Notes: generated by a model not told the origin, from the sequence alone. Shown: positions 31,391 to 44,382, counted from the stretch's first letter. The stretch: 64,000 bases of DNA from Chaetoderma sp. LZ-2023a (GCA_034401795.1 CM067367.1:53464269-53528268); one strand, 5' to 3'. Translations and numbers: made by a program.

Positions 31391-31477
31391 GTGTCGTGCT
31401 GTTTCCATTTATCTCCCACCAACCACCGGTTTAAGACACCCTCTGCCTGCCACAATCTGTTTTCCATCCCAAGTTGA
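31391..31477 (+). CDS. CDK10: Tentative last CDK10 exon
   Basis: Acceptor CTGTCTACAG at 31390. In the phase left by the 22225-22276 exon it reads VSCCFHLSPTNHRFKTPSAC then HNLFSIPS and stop TGA (31475-31477). There is no homology support; other acceptors or another terminal exon are equally possible. Confidence 0.25.
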   Translation: MSCCFHLSPTNHRFKTPSACHNLFSIPS

Positions 31478-33080
31478 TAAACAACTAAACAATAATTGTC
31501 TTATTCTCTTCTGAAATAATAAGTGACTAAGTTCATATCCTGCTTACTGCTGACCTACGCATACATACGAATCAGACCTGCATAATGGAGGGATCCGATC
31601 TGTCATCATAATCAAATACATCACATGTTAGCTGAAATGATGTACAGCTCTGTCACGGAAATCAGTCTGTCATGAAGTGAACAAATTCTATGTCGTTAAT
31701 AAACATTGTTGGGTATTCTGAAACTAACAGCAACAGTCCACACCCAAATTAATTTCAAAATATTCAACAGCGTACCTGTATAGCTACCGGTACCTTGAAA
31801 TTTAGATTCTCGGAATTCACGTTTAAACGTTTCAAATCGATTAAAACATGCATAAAAAAGTGTGTAGAGCCGAGCTAGAAATAGTCGGGGCATCGGTAGA
31901 AATGGATCCCTCTATTGTAATAGATGCCAAGCATTACCTGACAGACGGCGTATATATACAATACACCAGAAACCACATTATCATAGTTCAGAGACGGGAG
32001 GTCCACAGAGACCACCTCAGTGACAGAATAATTTGAAAATGAACATCTTATAAACAACTACCATCTCCATTGCAGCATTGACCTTTTGACCACTTACATC
32101 AGCATTGACCTTTTGACCACTTACATCACTTCACTAGAGTAGTGAACCTTGATCACATTTATACATCAGAATGTGATAGTAGTACACAAGAGGGTCACAC
32201 CATAGACCACTACAGAGGTCCTAATTGAGAAAATGCAGGACACTGATCTCTTCACACAGCATTTAAACAAGGACACTGGATCTACCCATTCCACTACACA
32301 GAACCTTTCAGTATCAGGAGTTGTCAGACTGCCTCTGTCCATTTGCAGATCAAGAGGACTATTTTTGAAAACTTACCAATGGAATGACTGGCTTGGTTAT
32401 TGAGCCAGTTATTCGTGGCACATTTAAAAAAAAAAGCCTCTTGGTCTGCAAACGGACATTTCTCAAGACCACTACAGAAGCCGTTTTTGGTTGATATGAG
32501 TGTTAAAGAGTTCGCAGGTGTAGACAGGTTTGCGATAACCCTAGTACTTTAATCTTAAACATAATATCTAAACATCATTACTCCATCATAAGTACTACAA
32601 AAATATTTATTGAATAATAGATTTATTCTCAAATTAAAACAAATTTGATATACCGGTAAACAATTTTACAAATTAAAACAAATTTTGCATTACATTAACA
32701 GTTTTTTGCAACAATATTGAAGGTATTAATGGTGAAACTACTGTAATACAATCAGATGTGTGCTGCAAAACTGATGCCAGTTTGTGATATGACCAAAGCC
32801 ACAGAATTTGAGGTGACCATTCTCAGCATGTTACCTGAATCTACACCACTAGGAACCATTTTTCATTCAACATAATACTGAGCAGCTAATAAGCAATTAA
32901 AACAACTTGTTATTAAATTTATATCATCTCTTTTACAGATACAAGGAATTCTTCTGATACTTAATAACTGGGAGTGTTGAATGTTTAGAAAACAACAGAT
33001 ACGTACTTGAACTACGCATGAAAAATATGTACAATTTGGGTGGAAATACAAGTATATCTGTGCGATGCATGAACATCTAA
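31478..33080. other. Intergenic or intronic DNA, MITE fragments
   Basis: No gene is seen. It holds a MITE-A copy (about 31700-31775), a MITE-B copy (about 32335-32510) and a 29-base tandem duplication of GCATTGACCTTTTGACCACT near 32077-32135. Confidence 0.6.
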
Positions 33081-33084
33081 CTTC

Positions 33085-35165
33085 CAAAAGACACAATTTT
33101 GACAAAAGGTTTCACTTAAAGAAACTTGAATGGCCCATAGTCCTTCAATATCTATGCCAGGTTTCAGCCCTATCCCTTCAGCGGTTCCGGAGTTATTTTG
33201 CATTTTTGTGAAAACTAAGTCATGGCCACCAGGCAAATCAATCAAGCGTTCATGTTTAACAAACTTGTTTCAGAGCTTGCCCTAGATGGAGTTTCCTGAT
33301 TTTCACATCAATCGCCCTAGCATCATTCCACCCAAGATTTGTTGAAATTGGCTCCTAATTAAGGGGTAGCGTTTTAAACAGTTCTGGAAGGTTTTCAAAA
33401 AATCCAAATGGCCAACCAAAATTCTGAATAGAAGTTCTAGAGCCTACCACTATAGGATCCTTCCACCCAAATTTGGATAAAATCCACCAAGCGGTTATGG
33501 AGATACATTTTGACAATTTCAAGTAAGTTTTTCATAAAATCTGATTTTCACCCAAAAAATTTACCTATTAAAATTCTGAACACATGATCTGGAGCCTACT
33601 GTGATAGTGTCTGTCTAGCCAAATATGGTTGAAATCAGTTGAGTGGTTAATGATGAGTAGCGTTTAGACAATTTCCAGTAAATTTTTCATAAAATCTAAG
33701 GTTTTCCACCAAAAAACCTGACCAATCAAAATTCTGTACATATGTTCTGAATCATATCCCCATAAGATCCTTCCAGCCAAAGTAAGTTGGTATCTGCTGA
33801 GAGGTTAATGATGAGTAGCGTTTAGAAAATTTCCGGTAAATTGTTCATAACATCTAAGGTTTTCCACCAAAAAACTTGACCAATCAAAATTCTGTACATA
33901 TGTTCTGAATCATATCCCCATAAGATCCTTCCAGCCAAAGTAAGTTGGTATCTGCTGAGAGGTTAATGATGAGTAGCTTTTAGACAATTTTAGTTAAGTC
34001 TTTCAAATCTAAGGTTTTCAGCAAAAAACATGACCAGTCAAAATTCTGTATATAAGTTCTGAAGCATATCCTCATAAGGTCCTTCCAGCCAAAGTAATTT
34101 GAAATCTGCCATGCAATTAATGAGGAGTAGCGTATTGACAATTTCTGGTAAATTTTTCATAAAATATGTTTTTACCAAAAAACTTGACCAATCAGAATCC
34201 TGTATATAATCTCTGAAGCATACCCACATAAGGTCATTACAGCCAAAGTAAGTTGAAATCTGCTAAGCGGTTAATAAGTAGAGTTTTGACAATTTCCAGT
34301 AAATCCTTTATCAAATTAAGATTTTAACCAAAAAAATTGACCACTCAAAATTCTGTATATAAATTCTGAAGCCTACTGCCACAGGATCCATCCAGCCAAA
34401 TTAGGTTACAATCTGACAAGCGGTTAATGAAGAGTATTAGTGACCTTGACCATTTGACAAAACATCATTGTGTGATTAAAAGGAGGCATGTGGGCAAGTT
34501 TGGTTCCAGTATGATTAACCAAAACTGAGATATAAACAGAAAAGTCAAGCTTAACAGAAAATGTTAATGAAAACCGGTTTTTTACCAAGGTCACAGTGAC
34601 CTTTGACCTCAACGTAATTGTGTGATGTCAGGTCATTGTAATGAGGCATGTGTCCAAGTTTGGCTCCAGTATGATTACCCAAACCTGAGATATAAACAGA
34701 AAAGTTGAGCTAAATGGAAAATGTTAATGTTGAAAAAACAAGGTCATTGTGTGATGCCGTAGCATTATAAGGAAGCATGTGCCCAAGTTTGGGTCCAGTA
34801 TGATTAACCAAACCTGAGATATAAACAGAAAAGTTGAGCTAAACACAAATTGGACGACGACGCCACCACCACTGCTGCCAGACGACATGCAGGTAAATGG
34901 CAAATTATTCATAAAATTTAACCTAAAAAATTGACCAATCAAAATTCTGCACAAAAATTCTTAAGCATACCCCCATATGGTCCATCCAGCCAAATTAGGT
35001 TGAAATCCGCCAACGGGTTAATGAGTGGTAGCGTTTTTAAACAAAGCTTGACGGATGACAGACGGTCGCCATGTGTTTTAATGACCTTGAATTTTGACCT
35101 TTTGACCAAAACATCATTGTGTGATGTGTCATTATAAGGAGGCATGTGTCTAAGTTTGCATCTAG
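33085..35165. repeat. Family C modules and AGGTCA-type repeats
   Basis: From 33260 to 34440 there are about seven tandem ~150-160-bp modules (AATCAAAATTCTGTACATAT, CCTTCCAGCCAAAGTAAGTT, GAGGTTAATGATGAGTAGCG). Two, at about 33724 and 33883, are nearly identical. From 34440 the sequence changes to units with GAGATATAAACAGAAAAGT and AAGGTCACAGTGACCTTTGA. No coding sequence is seen. Confidence 0.75.
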
Positions 35166-35177
35166 TATGATTAACCA

Positions 35178-35456
35178 GACCCTCGTCAGTCGTAGGGGCC
35201 CTAAATACAGGGTCCAGCTAAGAACAATCAGTGAGCATGTGCACGCACATGCTCAGTAGCAGGGACCCTGAATTAAGGGTCCCCAGCTGATCAAGGGTTC
35301 CCAAGTAAGAACAATCAGTGAGCATGTGCGTGCCAGGGTTCCGTGGCCTATAAATAGGAGGCACTGCACCAGTATCAGGCATCTGACTTTCGTCCTCCAA
35401 CCGAAGACAAGCGTCAGGTATACTTCAGCGACGTGGCTTATCACGTTTTACTAGTT
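35178..35456 (+). mobile_element. Unclassified ~280-bp insertion with TATA box
   Basis: It splits the surrounding repeat. TATGATTAACCA occurs at 35166-35177 and again at 35457-35468, giving a 12-bp target duplication. Inside are two direct copies of AAGAACAATCAGTGAGCATG (about 35219 and 35307). A promoter-like CCTATAAATAGGAGG (about 35348) is followed by GTCCTCCAACCGAAGAC, which can fold. No TG...CA ends, tRNA head or poly-A are visible, so neither LTR nor ordinary SINE is proven. Confidence 0.55.
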
Positions 35457-36673
35457 TATGATTAACCAACCCTGAGATATAAACAGAAAAGTCGAGCTAA
35501 ACAGGAAATGTTAATGTTGAAAAAAACTAGTTTTTACCAAGGCCACAGTGACCTGGACCTTTGACCTCAACCTAATTGTGTAACGTCAGGTCAATGTAAG
35601 GTATGTGTCCAAGTTTGGCTCCAGTATGATTAACCAAAATGAGATATAAACAGAAAAGTTGAGCTAAACGCAAATTGGACGCCGACGACGCCACCACGCT
35701 GCCGAACAATCAAAATTCTGTATGACAGATGTGCAGGGCATCGCAATAGCGCGTTTTACTTCGTAAAGTCGAGCTAAAAATAGACAAAAGTAAAAAATGG
35801 CTACCAACCAAATCAACCAATCAGCTTTGTTTGAACATGATTGATCAATCTGGTTTGAAAGTGTCATATTCATAGTCGGCATATATAACTGATATATCAC
35901 AATTTTCAATGTCAAAATCCAATTTTGATTGGTCGATGGTTGACATGGTTTTTTATGAATCAAATTATGTTAAACAAACTTGAATGGCCCTTAGTCACTA
36001 ATCATATTTTCAAACCTTCAGCCTGATCACTGATCAGGTTCTCTCGATCAAACTTGATTTATGCCAGACAAGAGGTTTTGGAGATGTTTAAATGTGTTTC
36101 TAAAAAGTCTGAAATGCAAGATGGTGACTGCCCATGTCGGCCAATCGTCTTCATTTGAATAATTTTGGATGTTCATGATGCAAGGATGCACCCTACCACA
36201 TTTAATTGAAATCAGCTCAGTGTAGCGTTGGGCGAGATTGGCTTTCAGATGACTAACTTAATCATCATCCACACCATACACCAAAGACGATATATCGTGA
36301 TATTTTGTACTGGAAACAAATTGCCATTAAAACCCAACAGTCACCAAAATCATGGCCCTACTAGAAATGATACATCTGCAACAATACTGATAGCCAGTAT
36401 AATGGAGTAAATTGATCAGGAAGTTCCACAGGAAACGTAAACAAAGTATAAACTTTGTATTATATGTCATTCTTATCTTATTATTCAATCCTATAAAATA
36501 TACTCATTGTAAAACAAAAATTTGTCATTTACCGGAATATCAAAAGTCAAATTTGATTAGCTGAAATGGAATGCTGATTCTGAGGACAGGTTCGACTAGT
36601 GAACTCAGTTAACAACAGACACACCATTTTTGTATGAAAATTGTCCGTTTGACTGCATATAATCAACAACAGT
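35457..36673. other. Repeat remainder and unannotated DNA
   Basis: 35457-35710 continues the ATAAACAGAAAAGT-type repeat interrupted by the insertion. The rest is AT-rich with family C fragments near 35800-36230. No gene is seen. Confidence 0.55.
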
Positions 36674-36828
36674 TAACCCGTACCACACTGATGTCAAAAT
36701 TCTATTTTTTATTGGTTTGACAGCAAAGAATCTGGTGTACATTTTTCAACAATTTTGGTGGATGATGTTGCCGTCTTTTAATTTAATTTGAAAATTTAAG
36801 AGTTTGATATCAAAGTGGTAAGAGTTAA
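36674..36828. repeat. Short MITE (TTAACCCGTACCAC ends)
   Basis: TTAACCCGTACCACACTGATGT at the left and TGATATCAAAGTGGTAAGAG at the right are inverted over about 25 bases. A related end (GTGGTACGGGTTAA) is seen at 43779-43794. Confidence 0.6.
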
Positions 36829-37059
36829 GTATAGTTCATCAGTTGTACGTGCTTCACCGTGATAGGTGTTTGCAGTAAATTAGCACTCTAGACAAATAGG
36901 TTGATTAGGTGTAAGGAGTAGGCTATAGGTCCACCCACACACAAATCCCCTGCCGGTTAAAAATTAAACTGTGGTGGTCACTCTGAAATCAATGTTATAC
37001 AAGTAGTCGTAACATTACAGTATTTTGGCAATGACGGAAATCGAACCCATAACCGGTGA

Positions 37060-37340
37060 AAGCGTCAAGCATCATAACCCACAAATGCTTCCACCACACC
37101 AATGCTGCAAGACAAAGTCTTACCTTGCTGGTGAGGTTTTCACGATGTGGGTTTCTGATGCACATAATTCAGTAACTGGCAACTACTAACTAATCAGTAG
37201 TTACAGTAATTACTGTCAAAGTCAGCTACCACAGAATGCCACTATGTATCAGAAACCCACATCATGAAAGCCTCACCAGCAAAGTAAGACTGTCCTGCGG
37301 TGTTGGTGTGGTGGAAATATTTATTGCCTACGATACTTGG
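37060..37340. repeat. Foldback element
   Basis: Long inverted repeat: CACCACACCAATGCTGCAAG...CTTACCTTGCTGGTGAGG at the left against CCTCACCAGCAAAGTAAG...GGTGTTGGTGTGGTGG at the right, centred near 37195. Confidence 0.85.
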
Positions 37341-37654
37341 CACTTTCGCTGTTTGTGTGTTCGATTCCCTGTCAATTCTAAAATCAATTAATCTGTATAC
37401 GTAGGGTTCATGTGTTAAAAAATTAAGCCAAAATTTGGCTGATTATTTTTTACTAAATCTAGTTGGCAGTGAATTTTCAATAAGACTACAATAATCATCT
37501 GGCCTTATTTCATTTATTTTGTAATTCTAAAAGAAATTTGTTACATAATTCAACCCAAACAGACACAATAAAATAAACACAGCGTGTTGTGATTACTTTT
37601 CAAGCCTACATAGATCAGGAGATGGCAGTAGTAACCTTTAGTTATTGGTGTGCT

Positions 37655-37850
37655 TGATCTATACAGAGTCCCTAATTTCTAGTTCCAATTCGGGCCATAT
37701 CTACGGTAGGCTAGTTTTATTTTCAGTCTATTATGCCATAATCCCGGCTAGTTAGGTATAATAGACTGAAAATAAGACCAGCCTACCATAGATATGGCCT
37801 GAAGTGGGCCTAGAAATTAGGAACTCTATATAAGTCAATCAAACCAATAA
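37655..37850. repeat. Foldback element
   Basis: Inverted repeat centred near 37752: GGTAGGCTAGTTTTATTTTC and ACAGAGTCCCTAATTTCTAG at the left mirror GAAAATAAGACCAGCCTACC and CTAGAAATTAGGAACTCT at the right. Confidence 0.88.
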
Positions 37851-38551
37851 GTTAAGGTCACTACAGCCATACTACAGGTAGGGATATGACATACATAAGG
37901 CAGGATTAGTAGCACAATGACGATAAAACTGATCAAATTCATGCATCGGGTTAATTTATTTTCTATTAAAATTTACAAACATGTAATATTGCCACGGACA
38001 TTATTGACGATATTTGGAAATGAAGGTGATAATGATAACACTTCATATTACCAGGAAATTGGCCAGCTCTAGTCCAGTTTCCTATAACAAGTGCCAATCT
38101 GCTACCAAATAACATCACTAATGCATCAGGGCAGTCTATCTGTCTGCCTCTTAAATCTTGTAAGCCAAGATCAGACCTTGCAATCACATTACGATAGACT
38201 TAATCACAGCTAGGAGGATCAATCAATTAATTAATCACCAGTCAATAACCAATCAATAACCAGTATAAACTGATCCAAAAATTTGTATTTTGATTTAGAC
38301 AGATAAACTTGTCACCTTTGATTATTTCACTTCCTTGAGCAACATAACCGGTAACCAGTTTGAATGTCTTGGTGAAATTGTTGCTGTCTATAGAAACAAC
38401 AGACTTCAAAATAGACGCCAGAGATACATAATATATAATTTGATTTTAGACACGGGACTAGGGGATAAACTTTATTCACACGGTTAAAATGGTTTGATTT
38501 GATAGTACCTTACTATGGCACCACTTACTGCATAAAACTTAATATAAATAT

Positions 38552-38553
<2 letters not shown>

Positions 38554-38597
<44 letters not shown>
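38554..38597. repeat. (TA)n microsatellite
   Basis: Uninterrupted AT dinucleotide repeat. The IYIYIY-type frames across it are not genes. Confidence 0.98.
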
Positions 38598-38598
<1 letters not shown>

Positions 38599-39039
38599 CA
38601 ATATATTGCATAAGTAAACATGTCATCAGAAAGTCTGTAGTCATATGTATAGCCTGGATAGATATAGATGTCGGCGTATGTAGGCAGTGTTCTCTAGGCC
38701 CAACCATGATCATAGGGTTTCATATCTGAAATAGAGTATGAACAAGCTAGCACATATTTATTTACACATCTTTGTAAGTAAATAGACTCATTTCTTTATA
38801 ATTCTTAATTACCACCACTCCTATAAGGACTAAGATATTGCACCTCTGCCTGACTTCCTGCATGACCGTCTGCCCATCCATCATTCAGTCAGTCTGTCTA
38901 TGGCCATTCTAAGAAACTATTGATATGCCTCAAATGTTAACAGATAATACAGGTGTGTCAAATATTCTGCACCACATGCTGTAACAAAGTTGTAGCAATT
39001 TCTTGACAAATTTTAACTAGAAAACGTTGTTTGTCTCAG

Positions 39040-40098
39040 AGGGCCCCGCAATCACCGAAAATACCTTTTTCTATGTAGTAAATAGCAATTTTATTCAAAG
39101 CCTTCATAATATTAAAAACAAAAAATAAACTAGAAATCAAGTGAAAGTATGTTAAAGTTTTAAAAAAATCACAAGTATCACTGGTGCCCAGAGAGAGAGT
39201 TCAAAGAAAATCACAAGTATTGCTGGTGCCCAAAGAGACATGTGGTCAAAGTATTTGACTATGAAGGTGAATCCTTCAAAAGACACATCTGTGTAGCTTA
39301 AGCGAGGCATATACCAAGTTTCAACAAAGTATCTTAAGCAGTTCTGTATGATATAAGCTGTTTATGAGAAAATTGACAAAAAGTTTTTACATTAAAAAGC
39401 CCATTTTCACCCAAAATATTGGACCAATAATGGCGAATCCTTCAAAAGGCACATCTGCGTATCTAAACTGAGGCATATACCAAGTATCATTAAAATATCT
39501 TAAGCATTCTGTATGATATGCTGTTTACGAGATTTTGTGGACGGACAGACACATACGGATGGACGGACGGATGGACAGAGAGATGCGGTGATTACTATAG
39601 GGAAAGTCCATTTTCACATAAAGAAGCCACTTGCCAAGTTTCATTAAATTATTTTAAGTAATTCTGTATGATATGGTGTTTAGGAGAAAATTGACAAAAA
39701 TTGTGAGTTTTTGCATTAAAAAGTCCATTTTCACAAGAAATCTTGGACCTATAAATGTCTCCTTCAAAAGGCACATCTGCGTATCATAACTGAGACATAT
39801 ATCAAGTTTCATTAAATTATTTTAAGCGATTCTGAATGATATGGTGTTTACGAGAAAATTGACAAAAATTGTGAGTTTTTGCATTAAAAAGCAAATTTTC
39901 ACGCAAAATATTCGACCAATAATGGTGAATCCTTCAAAAGGCACATCTGCGTATCTAAACTGAGGCATATACCAAGTATCATTAAAATATCTTAAACGGT
40001 TCTGTATGATATGCTGTTTACGAGATTTTGTGGACGGACAGACGGACGGATGGATGCGGTGATTACTATAGCGCTTCCGCACCTTCTGATGCGGGGCC
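39040..40098. mobile_element. Interspersed repeat with GGGCCCCGC ends
   Basis: Left GAGGGCCCCGCAATCACC and right GATGCGGGGCCCT are inverted. The inside is about four diverged units of AAAAGGCACATCTGCGTAT, GTATCATTAAAATATCTTAA, CTGTATGATATG.TGTTTA and a GACGGACGGATGGA microsatellite. Non-coding. Confidence 0.65.
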
Positions 40099-41663
40099 CT
40101 AACTACTGTACAACCCCATAAATAGTCCACACATTTTTGCTCAATTTACATGTTCTAAAATGTTAGTGCACACTATACACAAGAATAAAACTTAGTCACG
40201 TTTTTTCCCTCTGAATTTGGAAACATTTCTGAACTTGCTACCAAAATTGAACACAATTCCCGGCACAAATTCTTGCCACATTGCCACCTATATTTAATGT
40301 ATGCATCAAAAACATCATCGCGGAAGTGAAATTATTAAAGTGAATTGCCTAAATATTGCATACCTTTTAATAAAGATCGTTTATTCCATCAAAATTCATC
40401 CTAAACTTGACAAAAAATGTCGTCTTGAAAATATATAAATCAAGTGATATTAAGAACATGTTCTGGTTAAATCAAGAGGTATGTTGCGCCTCCAATCACA
40501 AGAGTTTAGAGTGAGTACTCGATATAAATATCCTGGACTCAGAAATGTGATTCGCCAATGTGATCTACCCTTCCTGTTAGCGTCTGCCACTGGCTGCTTC
40601 GCCAACATAAGGGGTCTAACTCATTTTAATTCTCGGGCAATTTTTCTCGTATATCTCAATTTGTTTTGGATCATTTTATGTTAGTTACTTACACTACAAT
40701 ATAACCATATGATACATTTACTCGCTAAATTTAGATATGAAATGCAAATATTTCATAAATTTAGCAAAAGATTTGTCTACTACTCTGTGCTAGCTAAGAA
40801 TTGTATTGTTAGTATTAATATTGCCAACTCGTTGCATAACTATGAACACCATATTTCCGGCAAAAATTTGGGCGAATTGGTCATGGCCGATTTTGAACTA
40901 TTCCACAGTTACTGTGATCATGCTGGTAAATAACATTTAATCCCAAATATTTATTAAAAGAATAGGTAAAGGAAATCCCCGTAATTAAAATTTTAATAAC
41001 ATTAACACACGACAGAAACTGGACTGTATAACGGAAAAATTATTAAAGTGTAGTGGTTGTTTGGTTACCTGGTTTCGATTTCTGATGATAATAGGTTTGA
41101 TTGTAGTACTACTTACCTCTGCTGTTCAGTTTCAATTAACTGTGTTAGTTTATCAAAGCTAGGTAGCCATCCAACCCAAGTAAGAAATCGGAGGTATAGA
41201 ATACTCAGCCACTGACCCAAACGTTCTCGACTATAATACACAAAATTAAACATCATAAGAGGTTGAAAATAGACAATTCTGGGCCTACAAACTCTGAGTT
41301 CAAATATGGAAAAATATCACATACCTCCATATTGATACATTTAAATGGACAAATAAATCCTGATTTAATATACAATGGGCCTGTATCACTCAACCATCTA
41401 ACACTCAAGCCGGCCAAAAAAGTCTTCAGCAGTGGCCTGCAAATGGACATTTTCTTTAAGAAAATTGAATTTTTAACAACAAATTTGATGGTTAAATGGT
41501 TAAACAAGCTGACTCGGTTAATCAATCAGACTGAAGAACCACAAATACCTAATAAACACACACAAACATGTTATACAATACAGATCATAAAGCTGTTAAC
41601 TCATTTCCAAAAACAAAAACACAAACATGTTAGTATAATTTTGAACACCATGTAAGAAATATT

Positions 41664-41754
41664 CTGTTGAATATTTGGGAGTTAATTTAATTTGAAGCCA
41701 TTGCTGCCTTAGGCAGCAATAGCTTCAAATCGAATTAACTCCCAAATATTCAAC
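41664..41754. repeat. Palindromic MITE, family A (perfect foldback)
   Basis: CTGTTGAATATTTGGGAGTT...GCTGCCTTAGGCAGC...AACTCCCAAATATTCAACA is one of the cleanest palindromes in the window. Confidence 0.92.
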
Positions 41755-42944
41755 ATTTTATTTTGTTTTGGAAACATGTTGACTTGTTTCTGAGCTGTAC
41801 TGTATCGCCAATTTTGCTTTTAGAATTCAGCAACTAACAGTCATCCCATTCTGATTGGTCGATGGGCATCTTTCTTTATTTACCAACTTCCCTTGAACAA
41901 AGTTAAATGACCCTTAGCCCCTAATCATATTTCCAAAATTTGGGCCCATGTATATCATTCTGCAGCAGTAATTTCTTCAGAAACACGGTCATTCGAGATA
42001 GGCGATAGACAAATCTACCCAGTAGGTTCTTTCGAACAAAGTTGGTTCAGCTCTTGTCCTAGACAAAGTTACTCGAGTTTCAAAAATCAATCGGCCAAGA
42101 TGTTTCCGAGAGGTTTAAAAAAACCCGTCAAATTTGGTCAAGAAAATTTAAATATTTTAATATTTAAAAAATTCAAATGCCTATTGAATGCCCATTTACA
42201 GGCCAAGAGAACACAATTTTTGAAACTTTCTCACTCAATTGACTGGCTCGATTACCAGAACAGAGGCTGGTTTTGTCTGGCATGACCATTAAAGGGTTAA
42301 ATGTTTCTAAAAATAGCATAAAGACAGCTACCCGCTAAATCAACAGATTGACGTCATTTGAATATACTTTGATCTCTCTGCCAAATTTAATTGGAATTGA
42401 AGTTGTTCTTGAGAAGATATCCATTAAAGGTAAAATTGATCAAAGATGACAGAAGATGGATAGTTAGCATGCATAAAGCTCACTGCCTTTCAAGGGCAGT
42501 TGAGCTACAAAATACATTTTCCACGTAATAAGATGATCAAACATATATACATAACGACAGGCAACACTTTGTAAACCAGCAATGTGGGTGCAACGCAACT
42601 ATGAAATGCACCTGATACTATAGCTTTTACCATTAACAAGTGCTTTGCGCTATAGTTGCGACCTAGGCAGCTTTGTCAGAATTGTCAAAAATTTGACAGA
42701 CAAACAGACTGACTGAGTTATATTTTTAATTTATGATGAATGCGGGATGCATGTATACATCACACTGAGCAATGATGTAATGGTATGGTGAAATATGAGT
42801 GGAATTAAATGGCTATTGAGGAGATGGCATGGATTTCTGAAACTATTTATTTGTTTAAACCCTTTCAATAAGGAAAACCGTAATCTGAAATAGTAAAGAC
42901 CACAAGGTGAAGCCAGAAAGACATAAATGCACTGTAATATTAAC

Positions 42945-43176
42945 CCTTTAACCCTCATATCAATCAAAAACGGCTTCTGCAGTGGTCTTCACAAATGTCC
43001 ATTTGCAGATCAAGAAGTCTATTTTTGAAGATTTACCACTGGAATGACTGGCTCGATAACCGAGCCAGTCATTCCAGTGATAAATTTTCAAAAACAGTCT
43101 TCTCTTGGTCTGCAAATGGACATTTTCTACGAGAAAATTGAAATTTTCTTGAACAAATTTGAGTGTTAAAGGGTTA
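42945..43176. repeat. MITE-B copy, full length
   Basis: Ends TTAACCCTTTAACCCTCATA and TTGAGTGTTAAAGGGTTA. Core: CTGGCTCGATAACCGAGCCAG palindrome split over 43048-43068, with GTCCATTTGCAGATCAAG and CTTGGTCTGCAAATGGAC arms. Confidence 0.9.
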
Positions 43177-43438
43177 CTATCTGGGTGCAATAATAGAGTA
43201 TATATAAACTATGGTGACCACGGGCTTGACAGCTTAACAAGATCAGAGTTAAAAACCAAACTTCACACTAAACTTAACCTGAAATGCCAAAGTCCCTATA
43301 TAATGAAATTATAGATCAGAATGATAGCGATGCAGCATTGTACTGATATATCTACAGACCTGGGGTGAAATGCAAATGCATTTGCATTTAAATACTTTTT
43401 TCTCAAGTATTTGCATTTGCATTTGAAGATTTCAAATT

Positions 43439-43551
<113 letters not shown>

Positions 43552-44180
43552 TATAATATTCCCAAACCGTATTTAATCATAAAGAATGCCTTATGGCCCT
43601 GAAACCCCATTGATCACTGAAATATCAGCTTCCCAAAGTCAATTTCATATGTAGATTCTGGAAACAAAATTGCTGTAAACTGTTGGTATCTAATGTGACA
43701 GCAACAGATTTCAAAAAGTGTCAAATGTACACCAGACATTCTTCTACTGACCCTGTATCGATTATATTTGGCATTAATGTGGTACGGGTTAATAAAATAG
43801 CTATAAAATGTGTCCATTTGTGAAATCATAATCAAAACAAACAATATTAAATGCAATCTTTAAAATAAATAGTTACATTTTCTATATTGCTTTTTCATAT
43901 ACAGAATTTGGGATGTAATGGGCTAAACTGTGCGTGTGAGATGTTAATTCCTGCTAAGGAATAGAGCTATATGTAGAATCAAACCAAACAGAAAACTTAT
44001 CTTGAAGCAATTTGACTGGAAGCCAGTGCAGAATGTACATTTGACAATTATTGGACAATTATTGGACTGTATTGGTTCCTGTGGGAGCAATTACTTTCTG
44101 TCAAATAATTTGAACAAAATTTTAATTACAAGAAAATGCATAGTTTATTTAACCCTTTCACCGATGAAACTGGCCGTTAA

Positions 44181-44382
44181 CACACTTTGAATGTAACCAT
44201 ACAGGAAAGCTGTTGAATATTTTGAAATTAATTTGAATGGACGGCGTTGCTGTCTTAGGCAGCAACAATTTCCACCCAAATTAATTTCAAAATAGTTAAC
44301 TGCCCTTTAACACCATTTGAATGTAACCATACAGGAAAGCTGTTGAATATTTTGAAATTAATTTGAATGGACTGCGTTGCAA
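44181..44382. repeat. MITE-A copy with tandem half-duplication
   Basis: A full MITE-A palindrome lies at 44209-44298. Its left arm with flank (TTGAATGTAACCATACAGGA to GAATGGAC.GCGTTGC) is duplicated directly at about 44318-44382. Confidence 0.8.

Larger units (their letters stand above)
1064..31477 (+). other. CDK10: Cyclin-dependent kinase 10 gene, 3' half (gene extent)
   Basis: Seven plus-strand exons are proposed at 1064-1187, 3060-3109, 7544-7633, 12840-12892, 14164-14245, 22225-22276 and 31391-31477. The first five join in phase and closely follow vertebrate CDK10 from the end of the kinase C-lobe, reading [19 protein letters not shown], then [49 protein letters not shown] and CEPELMPSFPQHRLKRK. 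The family pairs with cyclin M and acts in G2/M and ETS2 turnover; that role is family knowledge, not read here. The N-lobe and active-site exons lie left of the window. The last two exons have no remembered homologue, so the true C-terminus is uncertain. All introns carry GT-AG ends and several are swollen by transposons. Confidence 0.85.

Noticed and set aside
31848..32036. Small plus-strand ORF (62 codons) after the CDK10 tail
   Set aside because: No recognisable domain, the minus strand is equally open, and the region borders a MITE-A copy.
35178..35456. The 280-bp insert as a solo LTR
   Set aside because: No TG...CA ends, and the target duplication is 12 bp rather than 4-6 bp; left as unclassified.
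37966..38187. Minus-strand frame RNVIARSDLGLQDLRGRQ... as an ADCK5 or other host exon
   Set aside because: It does not align with the expected ADCK5 continuation, no convincing splice sites frame it, and it lies among foldback repeats.
38499..38729. ORFs across TA repeats (also 43411-43602)
   Set aside because: Translations are IYIYIY runs from dinucleotide repeats.
40481..40933. Two adjacent plus-strand ORFs near 40.5-40.9 kb as a gene
   Set aside because: No motif, no splice signals that join them, and codon content like the surrounding AT-rich DNA.
43614..43856. Minus-strand frame with NRYRVSRRMSGVHL as the missing ADCK5 exon
   Set aside because: The resemblance to the ADCK5 NRY..MA..AVRG region is short. 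The flank TTAACCCGTACCACATTAATG matches a MITE end, and the whole lies in a hAT element.
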